Source: Burkholderiales bacterium (GTDB lineage: Bacteria > Pseudomonadota > Gammaproteobacteria > Burkholderiales > SG8-39). From it: a stretch of 36,069 nt of DNA. The DNA lies in NCBI GenBank assembly GCA_026417035.1, contig JAOAEA010000041.1:1-36069 (forward strand), in the 5' to 3' direction. The stretch's first letter is position 1, and every line of letters begins with the position of its first letter. Under the pieces are notes generated by a model that ran no database searches, had not been told where the DNA came from, and was given only the letters and a program-made list of their open reading frames with translations. The translations under genes were made by a program, and so were the position numbers. Below are positions 1 through 7,699 of the stretch, piece after piece.

Positions 1-390
1 GTATTCGCGCCACGCGTCCTCGATCGTCTGCCGCGAGAGCGCCGCGACCAGTGGCGTCACCAGCACCGCCTGGGCGATCACCATCGCCGCGGGCGTGAAG
101 AGGATCCCGAGCGGGCCGAGCGGCCCGGCGCGCGAGAGGAGCAGGTACACGGCCAAGCCGACGACGACTGCCGGCAGGCCGAGCGTCGCGTTCATGACGA
201 CGATCACCGCGCGCCGCCCGGGGAACTCGGCCACCGCGACGACCGCGCCGAGGGCGAGCCCGGCCACCGCCGCGAGGGCGAGCGCCGCGAGGCTCACCCG
301 CAGGCTGAGCCCGACGATCTCGAGAAGCGCCGGGTCGAGCCCGGCGACGAGGCCCGCCGCCTGGCGGGCCGCCTGACCGAACGTGTCCAA
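1..390 (-). CDS. tupB: Tungstate-type ABC transporter permease (TupB-like), partial
   Basis: Inner-membrane permease of an oxyanion ABC importer, probably for tungstate. The gene reads leftward and runs off the window, so only about 130 N-terminal residues are visible. They contain an N-terminal segment ending LLEIVGLSLRVSL, a first hydrophobic helix, then MNATLGLPAVVVGLAVY, the TupB-type segment that precedes the permease loop, followed by SRAGPLGPLG and a further helix. The start is taken as TTG at 390 because the homology begins there and no in-frame ATG fits; the Shine-Dalgarno is weak. It faces a ModE-like regulator across 146 bases, the usual context for a molybdate/tungstate regulator controlling its transporter. 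Molybdate or another anion is possible, since the binding protein (TupA) and ATPase (TupC) are not in view. The family call is firm, the substrate less so. Confidence 0.8.
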   Translation of the reverse strand, partial: MDTFGQAARQAAGLVAGLDPALLEIVGLSLRVSLAALALAAVAGLALGAVVAVAEFPGRRAVIVVMNATLGLPAVVVGLAVYLLLSRAGPLGPLGILFTPAAMVIAQAVLVTPLVAALSRQTIEDAWREY

Positions 391-524
391 GGATGCGCTT
401 TCGGGCGAGCGGCGCGAAACCCGCCCGGCGCGCGATGTCCTATGCAGCCACGCGCCGGATTTCCAGAACGAACCGGCCGGCAGTGTAAGAGTGCGGGGCC
501 TTCGTTCAAATATGTGTTCTATTG

Positions 525-539
525 CATAATTCCGTTATG
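525..539. promoter_or_regulatory. Inverted repeat over the regulator start codon
   Basis: CATAA and TTATG form perfect 5-bp arms with a 5-base spacer, and the right arm contains the ATG of the ModE-like gene. It lies in the only AT-rich patch of this intergenic region (about 501-540). CATAAT at 525-530 could also serve as a -10 element, which would put transcription start at or next to the ATG. An operator for autoregulation is an inference; the arms are short. Confidence 0.3.
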
Positions 540-1586
540 AAGCTCGAGCCGCGCGTCGTCTGGACGCTCCCGGAACGGGGCGGCGAGGCGCTGGACCCGC
601 GCCTCGTGGCGCTGCTCGACGCGCTGGTGCGGCACGCGACGCTCGGCGCCGCGGCGCGCGAAGCGAAGCTCTCGTATCGCGCCGCGTGGGACCTCCTGCG
701 GGACGCCGCGGAGCGCTTCGGCGCGCCGCTCGCCGTGCTCGAGCGCGGCCGGGGCGCGCGCCTCGCGCCCACGGGCGAGGCGCTGGTCGCAGCGCTCGCG
801 CGCGCCGAGCGCGGCCTGCGTGCGGGGCTCGCCCGGGCGGCCGTACAACTCGGTCCGCCCCCGGTCGGGCGCGCGCGCCTGCGTCTGGCGGCGAGCCACG
901 ACCTGCTGCTCGCACAGTTGCGCGACGCGCTGCCCGCCTCCGCCGGTCTCGATCTCGAGCTCGCGTTCACCGGCAGCCTGGAGGCGCTCGCGGCCTTCGC
1001 GCGCGGGGACGCCGACATCGCCGGCTTCCACGTCCCGGCGGGCGCGCTCGACGCGGACGGCCGGTCCGCGTGCGCGCGCTGGCTCGATCCGCGGCGCGAC
1101 CGGCTCGTCGCCCTCGCGGAGCGCGAGCAGGGGCTGATCGTCCCGGCCGGCAACCCGCGGCGCGTGAAGAGCCTCGCCGACATCGCGCGAAAGAAGCTCC
1201 GCTTCGTGAACCGTCAGCCCGGTTCCGGGACGCGGCTCCTCGCCGATGCGCTGCTCGCCCGTTCCGGCCTCGGTCCCGCGGCGATTCCCGGCTTCGACTC
1301 GGCCGAGCGCACGCACGGCGCCGTCGCCGGGGCGGTCGCAGCGGGCACGGCGGACGTGGGCCTCGGGCTGCGCGCGGCCGCCGCCGAGTTCGGGCTCGGC
1401 TTCGTGCCCGTCGCGCGCGAGCGCTATCTTCTCGCGGTGCGCGCGAAGTCACTCGGCACGCCGGCGCTGCGGAGGTTCCTCGCAATCCTCCGCGGACCGC
1501 TCGTGCGCGGCATCGCCGCCCACCTCGCCGGTTACGATGCACGCGGCGCCGGACGGCCCGTGTCGCTCGACGCGCTCGCCGGCTGA
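537..1586 (+). CDS. ModE-like HTH regulator with PBP-like substrate-binding domain
   Basis: Probable oxyanion-sensing transcription factor of 349 residues. Residues about 1-100 form a ModE N-terminal winged helix: LSYRAAWDLLRDAAERFGAPL is followed by ERGRGARLAPTGEAL, the typical recognition helix and wing. Residues about 115-330 form a periplasmic-binding-protein-like domain of the type found in TupR/ModE-like one-component regulators, with DADIAGFHVP, QPGSGTR and ADVGLGLRA motifs. ModE proper has MOP/TOBE domains here instead, so this is the PBP-fused class. I chose ATG 537 over an in-frame TTG at 522; neither has a clear Shine-Dalgarno. Divergent from the tupB-like permease, which it probably controls in response to tungstate or molybdate. 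Ligand and operator are inferred. Confidence 0.82.
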   Translation: MKLEPRVVWTLPERGGEALDPRLVALLDALVRHATLGAAAREAKLSYRAAWDLLRDAAERFGAPLAVLERGRGARLAPTGEALVAALARAERGLRAGLARAAVQLGPPPVGRARLRLAASHDLLLAQLRDALPASAGLDLELAFTGSLEALAAFARGDADIAGFHVPAGALDADGRSACARWLDPRRDRLVALAEREQGLIVPAGNPRRVKSLADIARKKLRFVNRQPGSGTRLLADALLARSGLGPAAIPGFDSAERTHGAVAGAVAAGTADVGLGLRAAAAEFGLGFVPVARERYLLAVRAKSLGTPALRRFLAILRGPLVRGIAAHLAGYDARGAGRPVSLDALAG

Positions 1587-1709
1587 GGTTGCGGCCGCCG
1601 CCCGCCCGGTGTATGGTCGGCGGCCAGCGGGGGCGCGCAGACTCCCCGCGCTCCCGAAGACGGTGTCCCGTCCAAGCGCTGCGGCCCATCACTGCCGTGA
1701 GGATGGAAC

Positions 1710-2246
1710 ATGGACACCGTCGCCTCTCCCCGCACCGCCGCATTGCTCGCCGAGCTCGGCTTCGCCCCCGGCTCCCGCTCGCGCTGGGTGACCCGTGAGC
1801 GCCCCAAGATCGATCGCATCGCCTGCCCGTGGCTCGTCCGGCGCTTCATCGACCCGCGCGCCGAGTTCCTGTACGTCCCGTCCGCCGACGTGCCGGCCGC
1901 GGCCGCGCGCGAGCACGCCGTCCCCTACGACGTTCCGGGCGTGCGCTTCTCGCACCGTGGCGACCGCTGCAGCTTCGACGCGTTCATCGACGATTTCGGC
2001 CTCGCCGACGACGCGCTCGGGGCGCTCGCCCGGATCGTCCGCGCCGCCGACACGGGCCGCCTCGAGCTCGCGGCGCAGGCGAGCGGGCTCCTCGCCGTCT
2101 CGCTCGGGCTCTCGGTGCTGCATCGCGACGACCTCGCGATGCTCGCGCACGGCCTGATCGTGTACGACGCGCTGTACGCCTGGTGCCGCGACGCGCGCGG
2201 CGAAACCCACGACGCGACGCTCTTCGCGCAGGACGGCGGGCGATGA
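1710..2246 (+). CDS. chrB: ChrB-type chromate resistance protein, short form
   Basis: Protein of 178 residues matching the conserved C-terminal domain of ChrB: VTRERPKIDRIACPWLVRRF near residue 27, then FLYVP, the segment HRGDRCSFDAF and a C-terminal YDALYAWC. Full ChrB proteins are around 300 residues with an N-terminal region implicated in chromate sensing and regulation; that part is missing here, so this copy may not be a DNA-binding regulator. GAGG at 1699-1702 fits as Shine-Dalgarno for the ATG at 1710. The stop overlaps the chrA start (ATGA), which implies translational coupling. Upstream, 1587-1709 holds no gene and no promoter I can defend. Confidence 0.85.
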   Translation: MDTVASPRTAALLAELGFAPGSRSRWVTRERPKIDRIACPWLVRRFIDPRAEFLYVPSADVPAAAAREHAVPYDVPGVRFSHRGDRCSFDAFIDDFGLADDALGALARIVRAADTGRLELAAQASGLLAVSLGLSVLHRDDLAMLAHGLIVYDALYAWCRDARGETHDATLFAQDGGR

Positions 2247-3592
2247 GCGGCCCGGGACCGGACGCCGTGGCGCCCGCGCGGGTCTCCTTCGCCGAGGCCG
2301 TCGCCTACTGGCTCAAGGTCGGCTTCGTCTCGTTCGGCGGGCCGGCGGGGCAGATCGCGATCATGCACGCCGACCTCGTCGAGCGTAAGCGCTGGATCTC
2401 GGAGCGGCGTTTCCTCCACGCGCTCAACTACTGCATGGTGCTCCCGGGCCCGGAGGCGCAGCAGCTCGCGACGTACATCGGCTGGCTGATGCACCGCACC
2501 TGGGGCGGCATCGTGGCGGGCGGCCTCTTCGTGCTGCCCTCGCTCTTCATCCTGGCCGGGCTGACGTGGGTGTACCTGCGCTATGGCGACGTGCCCGCGG
2601 TCGCGGGCTTCCTCTACGGCATCAAACCGGCCGTGACCGCGATCGTGCTGTTCGCGGCCTATCGCATCGGGTCGCGCGCCCTGCGGAACCGGCTGCTGTG
2701 GCTCGTCGCCGGCGCCGCGTTCCTGGCGATCTTCGCCTTCGGCGTCCCCTTCCCCGCGATCGTCGCCGGCGCCGGCGCGATCGGTTGGCTCGGCGGGCGG
2801 CTCGCGCCCGAGAGGTTCGCACCGGGCGGCGGCCACGGCGCGGCCGCCGCCCGCCGCGGCGGCGCGCTGATCGACGACGACACCCCGCCGCCGGCCCACG
2901 CGCGGTTCCGCTGGCAGCGGCTCGCGCTCGTCGCGGCCGCGTTCGTGGTGGCGTGGGCGGGCGCGCTCGGTTTCCTCGCGCTCCGCTTCGGCTGGGACGG
3001 CGCGCTCACCCAGATGGGCTGGTTCTTCACGAAAGCCGCGCTCGTCACCTTCGGCGGCGCCTACGCGGTTCTCCCCTACGTCTACCAGGGCGCGGTCGCC
3101 GAGCACCAGTGGCTCACCGCGGCACAGATGATCGACGGCCTCGCCCTCGGCGAGACCACGCCCGGCCCCCTCATCATGGTCGTCGCGTTCGTCGGCTACG
3201 TCGGCGGCTGGACGAAGGCGCTGTTCGGCCCCGATGCGCTCGCCTGGGCCGGCCTCGCCGGCGCCGCGGTGGCGACGTTCTTCACGTTCCTGCCATCGTT
3301 CCTTTTCATCCTCGCCGGCGGCCCGCTCGTCGAATCGACGCACGGCGACCTGCGCTTCACGGCGCCGCTCACGGGCATCACCGCGGCGGTCGTCGGCGTG
3401 ATCGTGAACCTCGCGCTCTTCTTCGCCTACCACGTGCTGTGGCCGCGGGGGTTCGACGGGCCGTTCGAATGGTTCGCGGCGCTCGCCGGCGCGGCGGCGT
3501 TCGTGGCACTCTATCGGCTCCGGGCCGGCATGATCCCGGTGATCCTCGCCTCGGGCGCCGCCGGCCTCGCCTTGCAACTCGCGATACGCTGA
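2243..3592 (+). CDS. chrA: Chromate efflux transporter ChrA, two-domain form
   Basis: Inner-membrane CHR-family transporter of 449 residues, the usual size of the long-chain two-domain class, thought to export chromate using the proton motive force. The two homologous halves are visible. The first has VGFVSFGGPAGQIAIMH and NYCMVLPGPEAQQLATYIGW near the N-terminus. The second has FTKAALVTFGGAYAVLPYV and GLALGETTPGPLIMVV after residue 260. A charged, Gly/Ala-rich loop (about residues 195-225) links them. The ATG at 2243 overlaps the chrB stop. The much longer open frame upstream is a shadow of chrB in another frame. Chromate as substrate rests on the family and on the chrB neighbour. Confidence 0.93.
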   Translation: MSGPGPDAVAPARVSFAEAVAYWLKVGFVSFGGPAGQIAIMHADLVERKRWISERRFLHALNYCMVLPGPEAQQLATYIGWLMHRTWGGIVAGGLFVLPSLFILAGLTWVYLRYGDVPAVAGFLYGIKPAVTAIVLFAAYRIGSRALRNRLLWLVAGAAFLAIFAFGVPFPAIVAGAGAIGWLGGRLAPERFAPGGGHGAAAARRGGALIDDDTPPPAHARFRWQRLALVAAAFVVAWAGALGFLALRFGWDGALTQMGWFFTKAALVTFGGAYAVLPYVYQGAVAEHQWLTAAQMIDGLALGETTPGPLIMVVAFVGYVGGWTKALFGPDALAWAGLAGAAVATFFTFLPSFLFILAGGPLVESTHGDLRFTAPLTGITAAVVGVIVNLALFFAYHVLWPRGFDGPFEWFAALAGAAAFVALYRLRAGMIPVILASGAAGLALQLAIR

Positions 3593-3602
3593 GGAGGACC
3601 GA

Positions 3603-3890
3603 GTGCCCGCCTATATCATCGCCGACGTGGACGTGACCGACCCCGTGCGATACGAGGAGTACAAGAAGCTCGCGCCGCCGGCGATCGCGAAGTACGGCGG
3701 CCGCTACCTCGTGCGCGGCGGCGCGCACGAGACGCTCGAAGGCACCTGGACGCCCCGGCGCCTGGTGATCCTGGAGTTCCCGGACCTCGACCGCGCGCGT
3801 GCCTTCTACCACTCGCCCGAGTACGCCGTGGCGCGCGCGGCACGCTCGGGCGCGGCGACCGGCAACTTCGTCATCGTGCAAGGCCTCTGA
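3603..3890 (+). CDS. DUF1330 family protein
   Basis: Small cytosolic protein of 95 residues with the DUF1330 pattern: MPAYIIADVDVTDPVRYEEY at the start, KYGGRYLVRGG in the middle, then LVILEFPDLDRARAFYHSPEY. This is a ferredoxin-like fold of the dimeric alpha+beta barrel type; the biochemical role of the family is unknown. The GTG start at 3603 follows a good Shine-Dalgarno (GAGGAGG) that overlaps the end of chrA, so it is probably read with chrBA. A role in chromate or oxidative stress is only suggested by position. Confidence 0.88.
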   Translation: MPAYIIADVDVTDPVRYEEYKKLAPPAIAKYGGRYLVRGGAHETLEGTWTPRRLVILEFPDLDRARAFYHSPEYAVARAARSGAATGNFVIVQGL

Positions 3891-3901
3891 CGGAGGCGCC
3901 C

Positions 3902-4264
3902 GTGGGCCATCGCCCCGACTGGATCGACGAGCTCTTCGCCGCGGTCGACGCGAAGGACGTCGACCGCTTCGCCGGCTTCCTCGCCGACGAATGCGCCTTC
4001 GTGTTCGCGAACGCGCCCGCGGTGACCGGGCGCGCGGCGGTGCGCGACGCGGTCGCGGCGTTCTTCGCGAGCATCCGCGGCCTCGCGCACGAGGTGCGCG
4101 GCACCGCCACCGACGGCGACGCCGTCTGGTCGCGCGGCATCGTCACCTACGTCCGCCACGACGGATCCTCGCTCACCGTGCCGTTCGCGACCCACTTCGA
4201 GATGGCGGACGGCCGGATCCGCCATTACCAGATCTACGTCGACGCCTCGGCGCTCTATCGCTGA
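3902..4264 (+). CDS. SnoaL-like / NTF2-fold protein
   Basis: Protein of 120 residues with the cone-shaped NTF2-like fold seen in SnoaL and ketosteroid-isomerase relatives: an N-terminal helix (DELFAAVDAKDVDRFAGFL), FVFANAPAVTGRAAVRDAV, and a C-terminal strand pair ending MADGRIRHYQIYVDASAL. GTG at 3902 lies 11 bases after the DUF1330 gene, so both likely share a transcript. The fold is used by small hydrolases, isomerases and binding proteins; no catalytic set can be assigned from sequence alone. It is the last gene of the rightward chr group and meets the next gene tail to tail with two bases between them. Confidence 0.8.
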   Translation: MGHRPDWIDELFAAVDAKDVDRFAGFLADECAFVFANAPAVTGRAAVRDAVAAFFASIRGLAHEVRGTATDGDAVWSRGIVTYVRHDGSSLTVPFATHFEMADGRIRHYQIYVDASALYR

Positions 4265-4266
4265 GC

Positions 4267-4662
4267 TCAGCCCGCCGCGAACGCCTGCATCGCCCAGCGC
4301 ACCGCGGCCCAGGCGACGAGCAGCCAGATCGCCACCACCACGGCCGCGGCCCAGAGGGCGGTGCGCTTCGCCTTGCCGACCGCTTCCGCGGCGGCGAGCC
4401 GCGCCTCGGCCATCACCTCGGGGTCGACGAGGCGCAGGAGGAGCGCGATGCCCAGGGGGACGAGCACCAGGTCGTCGAGGTAGCCGATCACCGGGATGAA
4501 GTCCGGGATCAGGTCCACCGGCGAGAGCGCGTAGGCGACGATGACGACGCCGAGGAGCTTCGCGTACCAGGGCGTGCGCGGATCGCGCACCGCCAGGTAC
4601 AGGGCGAGCGTTTCCTGCTTCAGGAAGCGCGCGCGCTCGCGCAGCCCGGCGAGCAGCGTCAC
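4267..4662 (-). CDS. YkvA/DUF1232 family membrane protein
   Basis: Protein of 131 residues with the YkvA/DUF1232 signature: TPWYAKLLGVVIVAYALSP followed by VDLIPDFIPVIGYLDDL, which forms a short hydrophobic hairpin. A C-terminal transmembrane helix (about residues 103-125) makes membrane anchoring likely. The function of the family is not established. It sits 7 bases after the ubiE stop, so it is probably the last gene of the leftward quinone-biosynthesis transcript, though nothing in the sequence ties it to quinones. Confidence 0.85.
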   Translation of the reverse strand: MTLLAGLRERARFLKQETLALYLAVRDPRTPWYAKLLGVVIVAYALSPVDLIPDFIPVIGYLDDLVLVPLGIALLLRLVDPEVMAEARLAAAEAVGKAKRTALWAAAVVVAIWLLVAWAAVRWAMQAFAAG

Positions 4663-4669
4663 GGTGCGC

Positions 4670-5395
4670 TCAGCCGCGCGGCTTCAGGCCCGCGTGCACG
4701 CACGCGATGCCGAAGGAGAAGTTGCGGTAGCGCACGTCGGCGAAGCCGGCCTCCTCGATGAGGCGCTTCATCGTCTCCTGGTCGGGGAAACGGCGGATCG
4801 ACTCGACGAGGTACGTGTAGGCCTCGGGTGCGCGCGCGACGAGCGCGCCGAGGCGCGGGATCAGCGTGAGCGAGAAGAGATCGTAGAAGGGCCGGACCGG
4901 CGCGGCGGCGCGCGAGAACTCCAGGCACAGGAACCGCCCGCCCGGCTTGAGCACGCGCCGGATCTCGGCGAGCGCCGCGCGCATGTCGGTGGCGTTGCGG
5001 ATGCCGAAGGCGATGGTGAGCGCGTCGAGCGTGGCGTCGCGAAAGGGCAGCGCCTCGCCGGCGCCCGCGACCCAGGCGACGTGCGCGAGGCGGCGCGCGC
5101 GCCCCGCCGCCATCATCCGCGTGCTCGGATCGCACACGACGACGGTCCGGTCCGGCGCCGCCATCAGCCGCGCGACGTCGCCCGTGCCACCGGCGAGGTC
5201 GACGATCACCTCGCCCGCCCGCGGCGCCGCCATGCGCGCGAACGCGCGCTTCCAGAGCCGGTGGATGCCCAGGCTCATGAGGTCGTTCATCAGGTCGTAG
5301 CGCGGCGCGACGGTATCGAACACGCGCCGGATGCGGCGCTCGCGCTCCTCGGGCGCGACCGCCTCCCTGCCGAAGGTCCTGGAGAGGTCGCTCAC
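4670..5395 (-). CDS. ubiE: Ubiquinone/menaquinone C-methyltransferase UbiE/MenG
   Basis: SAM-dependent methyltransferase of 241 residues that C-methylates demethylmenaquinol and/or the benzoquinol precursor of ubiquinone. The UbiE signature VAPRYDLMNDLMSLGIHRLW is near residue 30, the SAM-binding motif VIVDLAGGTGDVA near 63, FGIRNATD near 132 and KPGGRFLCLEFS near 150. Length matches the family. It starts 22 bases after the menA-like gene, same strand, so the two probably form one transcript. That pairing points to the menaquinone reaction, but UbiE enzymes often serve both quinones. Confidence 0.93.
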   Translation of the reverse strand: MSDLSRTFGREAVAPEERERRIRRVFDTVAPRYDLMNDLMSLGIHRLWKRAFARMAAPRAGEVIVDLAGGTGDVARLMAAPDRTVVVCDPSTRMMAAGRARRLAHVAWVAGAGEALPFRDATLDALTIAFGIRNATDMRAALAEIRRVLKPGGRFLCLEFSRAAAPVRPFYDLFSLTLIPRLGALVARAPEAYTYLVESIRRFPDQETMKRLIEEAGFADVRYRNFSFGIACVHAGLKPRG

Positions 5396-5417
5396 CGCGT
5401 GAGGCGCGCGCCGCGGC

Positions 5418-6338
5418 TCAGGCGAGGAGCGCGGCCGCGAGCAGCAGGCCGAAGAGGAGCTCGAGCACTGCGGTGCGCTTCAGCACGCCGTTCAGCCCGA
5501 TGCCGATCGGCGTGCGCGCGAGCTCGCGGATGAGCCAGGCCGCGAACGGCGCGATCGCGAGCGGCAGGAACACCGGCCACCCGAGCCCCACGGCGCGCCC
5601 GAAGAGCGGCAGCATCGCGAACGGCGCCGCGACGAGCGCCGCGAACTCGACGCGCGACGCCGGGCGGCCGATGCGCACGGCGAGCGTGATCTTGCCAGCG
5701 CGCCGGTCGCTTTCGAGGTCGCGGTAGTTGTTGACGACGAGCACCGCAGCGGCATGCGCCCCGAGCATGGCGCCGGCGGCGACGGCGGGCCACGAGAGGG
5801 TTCCCGCCTGCAGGTAGTAACTGCCGCCCGTGGCGACCAGGCCGAAGAAGAGGAAGACGAAGAGCTCGCCGGTCGCGGAATAGGCGATCGGCTTCGGCCC
5901 GCCGGTGTAGGCGATGCCGGCGGCCACCGAGGCGATGCCGATGGCGAAGATCGGCCAGCCGCCGACGGCAACGAGCCACGCGCCGAGCACCATCGCGAGC
6001 CCGAAGCTCGTCGCCGCCGCGCGACGCACGTCCGCTGGCGAGAGCCAGCCGAGCGAGGTCGGCCGTGGCGGGCCGAGGCGGTCGGTGCCGTCGGCGCCGC
6101 GCTCGTAGTCGCCGACGTCGTTGAAGAGGTTCGTGCCGATCTGGATGAAGACCGCGGCGGCGAGCGCGACCGCCGCGACCTTCCAATCGACCGTGCCCGC
6201 ATCGCGCCACGCGAGCGCCGTGCCGACAATCACGGGCACGACGGCGACGAAGAGCGTCGCCGGGCGTGCGGCCATCCACCACGCGCGCAAGGGCGTCGGT
6301 GCGGGGACGGAAGAGGCGGCGAGCTTGGGCGGAGGCAT
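5418..6338 (-). CDS. menA: UbiA-family prenyltransferase, probably MenA
   Basis: Integral membrane prenyltransferase of 306 residues, expected to attach a polyprenyl chain to 1,4-dihydroxy-2-naphthoate. Both Asp-rich motifs are present: NLFNDVGDYERGADGTDR at about 70-87 and NNYRDLESDRRAGK at about 203-216; the NNYRD form with ITLAVRIG after it is typical of MenA. Eight or nine hydrophobic helices are visible. ATG at 6338 (MPPPKLAAS) is chosen because a much longer open frame upstream has composition unlike protein. It precedes ubiE on the same strand. No menB-E or futalosine genes are in the window, so the pathway that feeds it is unknown. Confidence 0.88.
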   Translation of the reverse strand: MPPPKLAASSVPAPTPLRAWWMAARPATLFVAVVPVIVGTALAWRDAGTVDWKVAAVALAAAVFIQIGTNLFNDVGDYERGADGTDRLGPPRPTSLGWLSPADVRRAAATSFGLAMVLGAWLVAVGGWPIFAIGIASVAAGIAYTGGPKPIAYSATGELFVFLFFGLVATGGSYYLQAGTLSWPAVAAGAMLGAHAAAVLVVNNYRDLESDRRAGKITLAVRIGRPASRVEFAALVAAPFAMLPLFGRAVGLGWPVFLPLAIAPFAAWLIRELARTPIGIGLNGVLKRTAVLELLFGLLLAAALLA

Positions 6339-6418
6339 CGTAGGCGGCGTGGCGCCCGCGCGGATGTCGCTCGGCGGTGCGCGGCAGCGCTGCGGACGGC
6401 GGTTCCGGCGCGAGCGCC

Positions 6419-6424
6419 ATTCTA
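6419..6424 (-). promoter_or_regulatory. Possible -10 element for menA-ubiE
   Basis: On the minus strand this reads TAGAAT, five of six matches to a sigma-70 -10 box, about 80 bases before the menA start. No convincing -35 lies at 16-18 bases upstream. The remaining 307-base divergent region (6339-6645) is GC-rich with no gene seen. Confidence 0.25.
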
Positions 6425-6523
6425 GCAGGCCGGGGCAGCGCACCGACACCACGCGGCGAGCACCCGGCACCGGGCGGGAGGCATCGCGTGTCGCATCGCG
6501 CGCTCCGGGGGTTGGCGCGCCGC

Positions 6524-6539
6524 CGCGCGCCCTTTGCAC
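6524..6539 (+). repeat. 16-bp direct repeat, copy 1
   Basis: CGCGCGCCCTTTGCAC, 106 bases before the start of the second prenyltransferase gene. An identical copy lies at 7607-7622, before the next gene on the same strand. Only the 10-base core CCCTTTGCAC is distinctive in this GC-rich setting. A shared regulatory element is possible but unproved. Confidence 0.35.
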
Positions 6540-6645
6540 GCACCCGCCGGGCCCGCGCCCGGCCAGCCGCGGTTGGCGCACCCGCCGGCGGCGTGCCATG
6601 ATGCGCCGCGCCGCCCACCGGGGCGCGCCATCGAGGATCGCGAAC

Positions 6646-7584
6646 ATGCCGCCCGCCGAACCGACGCTCGCCGCGCTGCCCAACCCCTTCGTCCGCTATC
6701 TGCTCGCGACGCGCCCGCCCTTCCTCAGCGTCTCGCTCGTCGCCGCGCTGGTCGGTGTCGCCGCCGCGTTCCACGACGGCATCGCGGTCTCGGCGCTGAC
6801 GGCGACGATCTCGACCTTCTTCGCGCTCGTCGCACACGCGTCGGCCAACGTGCTGAACGACTACTACGACGAGCTGAACGGCACCGACCGGCTCAACACC
6901 GAACGGCTCTTCCCGTTCACCGGCGGCAGCCGCTTCATCCAGAACGGCGTGCTCACGCGGGAGGCCGTGCTCGGCTACGGGCTCGCGCTGCTCGGGGCGA
7001 CCGTCGTCGCCGGGCTGTGGCTCATGTCGGTGTCCGGGCCGCACCTCCTCTGGATCGGCGCGGCGGGCTGCTTCGTCGGCTGGGCGTACTCGGGCACGCC
7101 GTTCAAGCTCAATAGCCGCGGGCTCGGCGAGCTCTGCATCGCGGCGGGCTTCGGCCTCATCGCCGTCGGCACCGATTACGTGCAGCGGCACGCGTTCTCG
7201 CCGCTGCCCGCGGTCGCGGTCGCAGGCTACGCGCTGCTCGTCACCAACATCCTCTTCGTCAACCAGTTCCCGGACCGGCGCGCCGACGAGGCGGCGGGCA
7301 AGCGCCACTGGGTCGTGCGGCTGGGTGTCGCGCGGGCGCCCTGGGCGTACGCCGCCATCGGCGGGCTCGCCTACGCCTGGGTGGCGGGCGCGGTGCTCGC
7401 CGGCGCGCTGCCGAAGCTCGCCCTCGCGTCGCTCGTGACCGTCCCGATGAGCCTCGGCGCAGCGCGCGAGCTCCTCGCGCACGCCGCCGAGCCGGCGAAG
7501 CTCGCCGGAGCGATCAAGCAGACCATCGGCGCCGCGAACCTCCACGGCCTCGTGATGGCCGGCGCGCTGGCGCTATCGCGGTAG
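6646..7584 (+). CDS. Second UbiA/MenA-family prenyltransferase
   Basis: Integral membrane prenyltransferase of 312 residues, distinct from the leftward menA-like gene it faces. First Asp motif NVLNDYYDELNGTDR at about 68-82; second NQFPDRRADEAAGK at about 206-219, followed by HWVVRLG. The FTGGSRFIQNGVL segment at about 91-103 resembles MenA-like sequences more than UbiA or cytochrome-haem farnesyltransferases. ATG 6646 is preferred over in-frame ATGs at 6598-6601 because GAGGAT at 6632-6637 is well placed and homology begins here. It may prenylate dihydroxynaphthoate or another aromatic acceptor; substrate and chain length cannot be read from the sequence. Confidence 0.85.
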   Translation: MPPAEPTLAALPNPFVRYLLATRPPFLSVSLVAALVGVAAAFHDGIAVSALTATISTFFALVAHASANVLNDYYDELNGTDRLNTERLFPFTGGSRFIQNGVLTREAVLGYGLALLGATVVAGLWLMSVSGPHLLWIGAAGCFVGWAYSGTPFKLNSRGLGELCIAAGFGLIAVGTDYVQRHAFSPLPAVAVAGYALLVTNILFVNQFPDRRADEAAGKRHWVVRLGVARAPWAYAAIGGLAYAWVAGAVLAGALPKLALASLVTVPMSLGAARELLAHAAEPAKLAGAIKQTIGAANLHGLVMAGALALSR

Positions 7585-7606
7585 GGATTGACGGAACGAA
7601 CCCAGA

Positions 7607-7622
7607 CGCGCGCCCTTTGCAC
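7607..7622 (+). repeat. 16-bp direct repeat, copy 2
   Basis: Second copy of CGCGCGCCCTTTGCAC, 78 bases before the Rossmann-DUF2867 gene. It shares strand and rough distance from a start codon with copy 1 at 6524-6539. Nothing else of note in the 115-base gap 7585-7699. Confidence 0.35.
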
Positions 7623-7699
7623 CCCCGCGCCGGAGCGTCCCCAGCGACCACCCATTCCCCTCCCGCCGGACGCGACGCCGCACCAGCGCTCCCCTTGGC

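Noticed and set aside
522..536. TTG start five codons upstream for the ModE-like regulator
   Set aside because: No Shine-Dalgarno and the family homology begins at MKLEPRV; kept as a minor alternative.
1925..3577. 550-codon leftward frame opposite chrA
   Set aside because: Shadow of GC-rich chrA codons; composition is Arg/Glu/Gly/Ala with no domain, while the plus strand encodes a complete ChrA.
6121..6645. Long upstream part of the frame containing the second prenyltransferase
   Set aside because: Antisense to the menA-like gene and without family similarity; ATG 6646 has a good Shine-Dalgarno.
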